From Sympetrum striolatum (Eukaryota > Arthropoda > Insecta > Odonata > Libellulidae): a DNA stretch of 64,000 nucleotides. Location: positions 70,423,454 through 70,487,453 of the forward strand of contig OX388345.1 in NCBI GenBank assembly GCA_947579665.1, written 5' to 3'. Shown here in pieces: positions 55,331 through 64,000 of the stretch (positions are counted from its first letter, which is position 1; each line of letters starts with the position of its first letter). The notes below the pieces were generated by a model that saw only the letters and a program-made list of their open reading frames with translations, did not search any database and was not told where the DNA came from. Both the position numbers and the translations under genes were made by a program.

Positions 55331-56139
55331 GATGTTCGTTTATTCAATGATGTGGTCACAAATGCTGGGTATGTAAGTCTAATGCTGATAGTAAGAGGAA
55401 TATAGAGGCTGTTATTATATATGCATGTCACCGGGTTATCTACTTTTTATGAAGGATGGGATACCAGCTTGTGACAAAGTTCTGCGGATATCTGTGTTTG
55501 GAGTTTGTGAAAGATTATGTTTCTATAAATGGCGAAAGCTTCTAAGAACTTACTTAGCTTCTTGTACTGGGGTCCCAAACCCGCAGCCCTTCCATAAATT
55601 CTGTGCGACCCTAACCTCCGAGAAATAAAATCTATCCACTGCCTCTCATACAAATTTATTCTTTTACGTTATAAAGCTGAAGATTATTTTGTAGCATTAA
55701 ACGGAAAAGTGCGGCTATACTATATAATACTGACTATTAATTTAAAATTAAGGATTCATATGAAACAACAATATAATGAAATATCACATGGTAAAACTGT
55801 GAGTGATACATTATTAGTAGCCTCTGAATTATTTCCAAATGCTCATGCAGACCACTGGATTTAGATACTTGGGAGCTCCAAATCTAGGGAGTTCCGTATC
55901 TAATCTTTGTTACACTGGATACGTAATTTTCGCTTGACCAATAATGTTACCCCCAAAGATAGGCTTAGAATACATTGGGAGATATAGGTAGCAATATCCC
56001 GTAATTCCTCATTTCTCTGTAACACCTACGTTTTGCAGAGTATTTTATCTTAATTTACGAATTGGATTTTTTAGAGCAGAATAAAATTCCAAAGTGAAAT
56101 TGATTGAAGAAACCCATACTTGGTGAATCTGCATTATGA
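55331..56139. other. Unassigned stretch
   Basis: CTGGGGTCCCAAACCCGCAGCCC at 55567-55589 resembles hAT-like terminal words, but no partner was found. The remainder is AT-rich without recognisable features. Confidence 0.3.
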
Positions 56140-56315
56140 TGGAAATAACTAAGCAAAAGTTTCACAAATTATTTTTTTTAATGCGACCGGTTTCAATTAT
56201 TAATAGTTATCTATATAGTCAGTATATAGTCAGGTCACAACTATGGCTTAATAGTTGAAACCGGTCCGGTCGCATTAAACAAAATATTTTATGAAACTTT
56301 TGATAATTATTTCCA
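56140..56315. repeat. Large foldback: head-to-head GAAACCGGTC elements
   Basis: Inverted arms of about 70 bases (56140-56208 and 56239-56315) pair with few differences: TGGAAATAA, CAAAAGTTTCA, then TTTAATGCGACCGG and TTTCAA.TATTAA. The right arm carries one extra CCGGT unit. The plus strand of the right half reads CTTAATAGTTGAAACCGGTC, a motif family common in arthropod genomes next to CCTGAAGATG; here the CCTGAAGATG part is degraded. The structure looks like two copies of one element inserted head to head. Confidence 0.85.
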
Positions 56316-56389
56316 CGAAAATTCCAAAGCTTTTCTGGCAGGTGTCGCGGAGGTTTATGCGCTGATATCAGTCTTTTTCGTCTACCTTT

Positions 56390-57060
56390 AAACGTGAGGA
56401 ACTTTCTACATCCAAATTGCAGAAAATCAAAATCCGTCCTTATTGAAATCGCACGGAAAATCCTCGATGGGAAAGAAAAACTCCTCCCTTTTGCGGGTCA
56501 CTTTTCCCCATTTCCCTCCTTATCTCTTACCTCCTATTCCACTCACACCCTTTATCCTCACCTGTCCCTAAATTACGGTGTTTCTACCTCACATTTTCGT
56601 CTCCTAAAAACCTCATTCCCCCTCGGCCACTCGGCACTTATCATAATATTATTTCTCTCCTTTTTTCCCAAAGTGACTGATGGAATGCGCCGTTTGTGTA
56701 CCACTGTGGGAAATGGGCTTCAAGGGAGGGTATTCGAGACCCCCAAATACCCTTCCTCCAGGGTGGAATCTTTCCGTAACCTTTCGGAAACCATGTCCCG
56801 GCAGCTAAGGAGATTATGAAATGCTTTGAAAAGTTTTTTTTCTTTTCTTTTTAAATTAATGGATGGCTGACCTCAGACCATTTCCCGTGCCGTGTTCTGG
56901 AAATAAAATGGTGGAAATATCGCAGAGACCGCTCTCGTATTGTACTGGAGGATTCTTATAAGGTGGCGAAAGGAATTGCGTCCCAGAGTGGTCCGTTTTT
57001 CTGCGGAAGACTAGGCTATCCATTTATCAGTACTTAGGCAACGTTCGCGATGATCAAAAG
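56390..57060. other. GC-richer island
   Basis: A 141-codon plus frame (56394-56819) is Ser/Leu/Pro-rich without a domain. No complete set of splice signals was recognised. Confidence 0.3.
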
Positions 57061-60000
57061 TCAATTATCGAAAAGGAAATTCCTTCTTTAATAATTTATG
57101 CCATTTAACAATTTATTTTCTCCTATAAAATGCTTTATCTTTTCATATTTCATTCGCAATGCATACCAAGATAAATTTTTTTGGTAATTAATCAAAACCT
57201 ACATCGTTTAATTAGTAAATATAACATACAATGTTGTAAACAAACGCCAAATTCATTCTTATTTAAATAAAGTAATTTATGAGAAGTTCCTATTATTGTT
57301 TCTACTATATCAATTTCCTAATTATATTGCCAAACTAGTGAAATATTTGATGTGATGTGAATTAGATGAGAAAATCTGAAATATTTTCCTTTTATTAATT
57401 ACACGAATTACTGTTATAAATATTTATTTTTACCTGATTTTTGGTGAATTCACAAATAGGTTGGGCCTTTAAATTAGTACCTGAGGTTAATAATTCTCCT
57501 TAGTATAAGCGCAGTGCCGTACACTCTTAGCACTCTGTATTTAGTTTACCAAACAGTCCTTTGGTATCCATTGACTACTCTTTCTCTGCGTTTGAACTTC
57601 GCTTTCTATCTAGTTAGTCTTATTATCGGAAACGAATCGCTCTCATAGATGTTTGCAGATTACTTTTGAATTTATATATGATATAACATGTTTAACGGAA
57701 AGAAGGTGCTAGTCAAACAAATATTTTCCTTGGATTTATGTATTATTAATGTTATATTTAGTATTATTCATGATCCAAGTAATAGTGCATATCTGTGAAA
57801 GTTAATAGCGTGCATTTGCAGTTAATTCTCGTTTTGCAAGATATAAGAAATAAACACAACATTAAATTTATCAGCACACTTTGCCATTGAGTGTGGAGCA
57901 GATGCGATAATTTTCAGAAATTAACGGATTGAATATTCAAAGGAAACTGAAATGTCTCTGACTTTTGCGACAAAATATTTTCGGTAACAGCCCGGAGAGA
58001 AAGTTGGAACCGTCTCTATTTTATGCTTAGCGTGGGATGTCCCTTGTCATAAGTTTCTCCCTCACTTTGCCGCAATAAAAAAACTTGTGATCAAAAGCCA
58101 ACCTCTCAACCAGACCGGTGATGTTCTGCTGAAAATTCTGAAACTTGAGTTCTCGAGTGTTCAAACGTCGTGAAAGAACGTAGAATTTGTGGAATGCTTC
58201 GCAGTATGATTCAAAATGAAAAGTGAACCTAATACAGGAATGTGTCTTTGCGTCATGTTTGTAGTTTATAATACTGAGTTCTCTGGCGCGTTCGCTGAAA
58301 ATTAATTCTTCGGAAAGAAAATGCATTCTTTTCTAGAGAAGCAGACGTTTTATATTCCCAGAATCTGAGTTACCCCATCTCTCTTTTTCTCTTCATGGAC
58401 AATACATCTCAATATCTTGTGTGTATGGAATTTAATTCAGACACCCACGCGGAATTTAAGGTATCTTGTGTAAAATTACTACCATAGCTCTCAAATTCTG
58501 TTCAATATCATATTATACGGAGGAATGAAGCACTGCAAATCTTTATGAGCTCAGAGAGTTATTCAAAAACCTACTGAATTTTCAAGCATTAATCCATTCA
58601 GGTTTTCAAAAACTCTCTCGTGTATGCTACGACTTTTATTTCTGTTGCAGAAAAAATTATTGAAATCCTTCAATCATGGGTGTATGTAAACAACTTCCAA
58701 GTTCTAATAAATATAGGGAAATGATTCTGATTTTTTTCGGAATAACAATTTTACCGTGAGAATTTGTTATCACACCAGTAATTACTCTTTTACAGAATTA
58801 GATGTTTAAATTAAATAACAATATAAATTAATTCAAAATATTTTGAACTATTTAGATATCCTAATGTTAGCAAAAACCGCTGAAAGAGCTAGAAAAAACC
58901 TCGGTTGGAACTTTGAAAAATTTATTTTTCTTAAATTATTGTCAGCGTCAAACAATTATACTTATAATATACTATGAATTTAACGACAGTATTTTTCATT
59001 ATACAGCTAAGGCATTTTCTAAGGGACAAAATTTACACTGTCAACCACTTGGAGTCTTAAAACCAACTAAACGCTTTGCGATAACACATTTGAGAATATC
59101 AAACTCTTAATTAATCGCAAAATCAGTTGCAAATGTAAACGGATGCGATGTCTTGAAACTTGTAATGAGTTTCAGAGATACTCCGAAAGATGGCGCAAAC
59201 AGTCTGCGGGAGGTGTCGCTCGTCTGGGACAGAGTCAATGTTTATCTGCGGATATTTCCATTTAGGACTCGCTCGCTTCTGTTTATCTTACTAACGTCAC
59301 CGGGGAGGGGCACTGGATTGCTTACGTTTAATTTTTCCGTTTGCTTTCCTGAATTTCGCGAGCAAATAATCTGAAATACAAATTTTAGCGTCGTTAAAGT
59401 TTAACGGATGAGTGGCAGCGATGGTGTCAGAGCAATCCTCGGAAATAATAGGCAAATGTATGATATATCGAGCAAAACGTGTTTAAATCCACTTTATGTA
59501 TCTATTATAATTATTGTTATCGCGAAGGTTAATTCATTTATCTGATTAAATCAACACCGACTGAAGGCAGGTCTTTTTCGTTTCAAATTGTAGTTTAATT
59601 AGAAATATCGGTCGCAAGAAATCGGGATTGCTAACATAGGAAGAGAAAATTGACCGAAATCTTGGTTTCATTATTCAATATTTTCTTTGCAATCTATCTT
59701 CCAACACCATTGGCACCGATTCCCACTTCTCTCCGTATTATTAAGAATTTAAACTCTTAAGTTTACAATTTGGATATTATTAGCGGTCTTAATAAGATGG
59801 TTCACACTAGGGCTCCTAACGAAGAGGACATTTCGCCCAGAGCTTCTCACTCAATATTTCCCCCAATAGTTATATAATCACTCATCGGTTATTATTTGAA
59901 CCATTTCTTCCAATGAATATTTTCCTAAAAGATATTTCAAAAATTGTTTATATTAATCCTTTTTGAATCTCTATTTGGATAATACCTGAAATTCAGTGCA

Positions 60001-60204
60001 ACTTCTTTGGAATTCGAACTTTTATGATAAGGGAAAATATTCTCTCTTCTCTAAAATGTCTCAGATTCGACGGTAGGTAATTTAGAGTTCACTTCATTAA
60101 AATGTATGATAGAATTATTTTCGTGCGAAGAGAATATGCTTTATAAAAATTAATTAATGAATTAAACAATGACTGCCTCATTATAACTATTTTATGAAGT
60201 ACAT
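57061..60204. other. Long gene-free stretch
   Basis: Mostly AT-rich. A mixed-composition patch at 57960-58330 carries a 99-codon minus frame, and another at 59150-59400 contains AGATGGCGC (YY1/Pho-like word). No gene or repeat was recognised. Confidence 0.35.
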
Positions 60205-60470
60205 TTTGGAAAAAATCCCTTGGGAGAAAAGTCTCTTGGGCGAAACGTCAAACTAGAGGCTTTCCTGGCGAACACTTTGGAAAAACCTTTTGGGAAACGT
60301 CCCTTTGGTAAGATATCTTTGGGTGAAAAGTCTTTTCGGTGGAAAGTCTTTTGGATGAAATGTCAAACTTGATGCTTTCCTGAAGTACCTTTTGGGAAAA
60401 CGTCCCTTTGGTAGCATATCATTTGGTTGAAAAGTCTATTGGGTGGAAGGTCTCTTAGGTGAAATGTCCG
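60205..60470 (+). repeat. Minisatellite of TTTTGGG.GAAA.GTC units
   Basis: About a dozen short units, roughly 20 bases each, read (C/T)TTTGGG(T)GAAA(A/G)GTC. They are organised into a higher-order repeat with an anchor GTCAAACT.GA.GCTTTCCTG at 60247 and 60362, 115 bp apart, and TTTTGGGAAA.CGTCCCTTTGGTA in the second and third blocks. Divergence among units is moderate. Confidence 0.8.
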
Positions 60471-61050
60471 GACACCGTAAAAGAACTCACAGCTTCATCA
60501 GCAGCTCAAACACTCCCTGGTGCGCCATGGGGTCGAAACCTCACTTGCTGAAGCCGCTTGCAGTCGGATGGTATCTCTCCGTCGGCCTCTTCTCTTTTCC
60601 TCTCTCCTTCATTAAAAACTTTCTCGGAAGTAATACATTCTGTCACCATCATCATCTTTCCCCGCGATGGAGGGAAGGTTTCGGCGCGATGAAAGTGACA
60701 TATTCTCCTCCGTATCTCCCCCATAAGCACGCACACTCATTCGTCGCCTCGCTTTCGCATTCATAAATTCTCCCCGAGATGCGATTCTTCAAACCTTCGC
60801 GGCTGTCTCGGTTACAGCTGCTGCCTACACTCTCTCTCTTCTTCACAACGCACATAAAACATTTAAGGCCCTGGTTTTTGTATCCCTCTTTTCTTTCCAA
60901 ATTTTCTTTGGAGATATGCGAGGAATCTTCCGGGACGTGAAGATGTGCTATCGCGGTCTCTCCCGAACGTGATACGTTTTTACGAGGCTTCCGAATCTAG
61001 CTGAGGTCCGAATTTCACTTCAAGAATCGGGGAAGAACTTTTTGTTGGAG
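60471..61050. other. GC-richer island
   Basis: It directly follows the minisatellite. Plus (60443-60766) and minus (60506-60736, 60652-60900) frames overlap; the first plus codons come from the repeat. No domain was recognised. Confidence 0.3.
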
Positions 61051-62035
61051 TTCTGCAAGAAATGTTTCAATTTTTCTACGTCATGGTCTTCAGATTTAGG
61101 TTATCATTAAAACAAATTTTATAAGATTTAAAGAAGAGAACAAGCCGCTAAGCTTAATGAAATAATGCAAAAAAATGTAATTAGATTTTTTCAAATAATC
61201 ATCTTAAACGAAGCCTCACTACCTGCTTTATATTGTTTACCTTCAACCATCCCAAAATTCTCTTTCTTGCATATAATATTGACAAATCGTACTATTATTT
61301 GTTTTTCTTCATTTTAAAATGTATTTTAATTCGTTATCAATCTTAATTCATTTTCAATTTTTAGTTGATTCGATATATATAGTATGTATATAGTTTAGTA
61401 TATAAGTGTAACATTTTCCACCTGATGTAGTTAGAGCCAGATCAAGTTTGTTTGAAACCTTGAAATTTCCATGTAATATTTTTCCGAATTCGATCCTTTT
61501 TGCCTCTTATATTTTATGAAAAAAGAATCAAATCATTGACTAACTCATTGATTGCATTTATTAATAGTTTATATATTTTTATATTATTATTTTATATTTT
61601 TATTGATATTTAATACATTTTATATAAATATTTAATATAATTTTATATTTATATTTAAGAGAATTTAATTCCCAAGGCTGTATGCCGTTTTCTTTTGTTT
61701 CCAAGTTCCATCTTAGCAATTTTCATCCATATGAGATGCAAAACGAGGAATTGCTATAAAATTCTCTTTACACGTCTACTGGTAGCATTATTATTCGCCC
61801 TACGCCGTACAGCAGTTGGGGAAGGCGAACAGCTTCCACAAGCCATCTTGCAAGTACTAAAATGTCGTCCTTTCTTTGAGTTCGAGATTTTCTGATCCCT
61901 ATCCTTAATTTGTTAAAAACAGTGGTTTGGCAACAGTTTGTCCTCTCGTATAAGGGAATTCTCAAGTCTTCAGCACCATCGTCTTAAGCGTTGCTGCCAG
62001 AGGGTTCTCCTCACCATCCTGTAACTTCTAAACGG
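61051..62035. other. AT-rich gene-free stretch
   Basis: Extreme A+T at 61540-61660 (TTTATATTTTTATATTATT words). At 61428-61470 a CACCTGATGTAG…TTTGAAACC order loosely recalls the CTGA…GAAAC motif of other repeats here but is too weak to call. Confidence 0.35.
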
Positions 62036-62800
62036 TCAGCGTGTTTCCTCCCAGGAAATCGCTGGTTCGTGTCTCGGGGCGACCATTTCACATGGCATTG
62101 TTTCCCCCCCCCCCAGATAGGCGATCCGCCCCCTTGTTTTATATAAGTCCTCTGGCGATGAAAACGCCGGTCTCTGTTTCCCCGGCGGTAATGGAAGCGG
62201 TAAGGCGTGGTGAAGAAATACGTCTTTCATAAATCGCGTGCGTGTGTGCGGAGGGGAAGTCGTGCTTCGTCGAGTGCGAAATGTTGAATGGGCGAGAAGA
62301 GGTGTGGGTGAGCTCAATTGAATATCGTAAGAAGCGTTTTCCGAGTACTTCCTCTTTGCCACGAGGACCTCCGCCTTGCCTTTCCGGCTCCTTGATTGCA
62401 ACGACTGCTTGAATTTCTATCGCTGTTTACCATTTGCCGGAAGAATTGGAGTTGGCCACTTTCTGTTTCTGGATTTATTGAATCCATCGTCTGTTCTCAC
62501 TTCAGCTACTCTCAAGCATTGGTTTTGTCGCGGTTGTTGGCATTACGTTTCCTTTTTCCTTATTAGAGGTTTAAAATCTCCAAGAACTGTCTTTGTCGGC
62601 TTTCCTTGTCTTTTCTCTACCGGTAGTCGGAGAGAACAAGAAATGCCGCTCTCTTAAGATACCCTAAAAATTTTTCGAAGGCAATATCTTCCTTCTCAGT
62701 GGTCGTAAACATTACGTTATCCTCTCCGTAAGCCACCCCCCTATTGGTGTGCCGCGACTTACTGTGTAATGAGGGAATTTTTGATGGGCTGCCTAGAGTT
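62036..62800. other. GC-richer island with a poly-C run
   Basis: A run of ten C lies at 62105-62114. A minus frame (62036-62401, 121 codons) overlaps plus frames (62041-62232, 62376-62657). No domain was recognised. Confidence 0.3.
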
Positions 62801-64000
62801 CAAGTCCTTCTTTCACTTTCCTGTTCTTCTTCGTATACGTTCTTTTAATTTTGTAAGATTTCGAAATATATGACAAATATAAACTCCCTTTGAGACATGC
62901 AGTGAAAATAAATTCAACTTGACCTGATTTTTTAATATGCTTTAGATATCAACCAATTTTGTATCAATCCAGTTAAGACATATTAAAGCAGCTGCTCTTA
63001 TATTCCGTTTATCGAAATCTACCTTTGCGTATTTATTCAAGCCTAATTTTTACGAGACGACGTTATTTCGATTGCACATTTTTCTTCCTCGTTCATTTTT
63101 TAGCTTTGCCTGAGATTTTCCATTCATTTTATCCATTCAATCAGTAAGTTTTTGACTCTTCTCAAGTCTTAACTAACTCTTTCAGTCTTTAATAAGATAA
63201 TCCCAAATTCCCCATTTACGTTCTTTCTTATCTTTGCCTAAGTATTTATCTATGTCAAGATAGGTCTAAATCTTAATTCTGCATCGACAAGGATTTTTCT
63301 TCTGTCCTATCGCTCATCCTTTCTAATCCGCTGAACGCTTAATCTTTTCATTTTCCTTTTACTTCTTCATGCATTCCAATATATACTGATCTTCATCTTG
63401 AAATCCGCCCAGCGATCGGTGTCAACATCAGTAGAAAGAGTCTGCATTCTTCCCGAAGTATGAGTAGAACCTCGCCCCCTGCATTAGCTTCCAATAGCTT
63501 TGGAACGAGAATTAGGCTCACAAGGCTAGTTAACTAGTGAAATAGCTTATGTTTGCCTTTGTAAATGAAGCAGAATGCTATAAGTAGAAAACATCTACTT
63601 TATTGCAATATGATGATCGTAATGGGTAACAATTTTCCAATTTTTCAGTTGGTGTTAGCTAATATTAATGCCATTACACACTATTACTGATGCATCAGTA
63701 GCTTTCAAATTATTACAGCTAGCTAATATTACAGCGAATTATAGTAAATGGGAGTTACATTATATCTTATAGCAAGAAACGAATTATAATATATTCCATC
63801 CATCAAGATATTTTACCCAGTTGAAGCTAAAATAACATTTTAAATCTTATTTTGGCTATGCCTTTTTAATTAACATATTTCCTAGCCGATTTGTCCTATA
63901 CTTTTGTTGAGTGGCCCTTCTTTAAGTAAGAACATTCCTACATTTTAGTATACCCTTTCTAACACACTGCTTTCCCGTGTTCTTTTCTTCGTTATCTATT
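62801..64000. other. AT-rich gene-free stretch
   Basis: AT-rich to the window end. GCTAGCTAATATTA and TTAGCTAATATTAATG (63656-63730) are partly repeated. Nothing else was recognised. Confidence 0.35.

Noticed and set aside
55567..55589. hAT-like terminal word GGGGTCCCAAACCCGC
   Set aside because: There is no second end, no target-site duplication and no second copy in the window.
61428..61470. Another CTGATG … GAAACC motif like the foldbacks
   Set aside because: The spacing and stems do not fit, and no inverted arms are present.
1..64000. CRISPR array, bacterial operon, rRNA genes, endogenous virus
   Set aside because: No regularly spaced repeats, no dense gene array, no rRNA-like sequence, and no viral protein motif was seen.

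Overview
This is a 64 kb piece of a eukaryotic nuclear genome, most likely an arthropod and probably an insect. The background is AT-rich, no protein-coding gene can be recognised on either strand, and no open frame exceeds about 210 codons. What can be recognised is mostly decayed mobile DNA of types common in arthropods: tRNA-derived SINEs of at least two named families plus single tRNA-like heads, 3' ends and C-terminal fragments of non-LTR retrotransposons, a mariner remnant on the minus strand, foldback repeats carrying a CGAAAC/GAAACC motif like that of Penelope-type elements, and a minisatellite. No rRNA gene, functional tRNA gene, CRISPR array or bacterial-style operon was seen. The species cannot be named from this sequence.

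Layout. 1-12 kb: AT-rich DNA with GC-richer islands (about 0.5, 4.2, 5.6, 7.4, 10.2 and 11.9 kb), two SINE A copies, one SINE B copy, a LINE 3' tail, two copies of a dispersed repeat and a strong 38-bp stem-loop. 12-21 kb: a foldback, a juxtaposed 3'/5' splice-site signal at 12,890, two LINE remnants, GC-richer islands at 15.5, 18.4 and 20.7 kb, a tRNA-like head and the second SINE B. 21-30 kb: largely featureless, then a third dispersed-repeat copy, another SINE A and two LINE fragments. 31-40 kb: a mariner end, two adjacent perfect palindromes in a GC-richer island, a LINE 3' tail, a tRNA-like head and two worn SINE A copies. 40-57 kb: a second juxtaposed splice-site signal at 41,367 followed by another acceptor and donor, a perfect 2 x 41 bp duplication, a quasi-palindrome, a pair of diverged repeats, a candidate exon at 54.9 kb and a large foldback. 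57-64 kb: AT-rich DNA, a GAAA.GTC minisatellite and two more GC-richer islands.

Interpretation. The window reads best as a long intron or an intergenic desert. Two plus-strand sites where a polypyrimidine tract and AG run directly into a 5' splice-site sequence (12,890 and 41,367) fit recursive splicing inside a very long plus-strand intron. That is the most interesting hypothesis here, but it is an inference from sequence motifs alone. The GC-richer islands recur every few kilobases. They carry overlapping open frames on both strands, which is expected from their composition, so they are reported as possible regulatory or exonic islands and not as genes.
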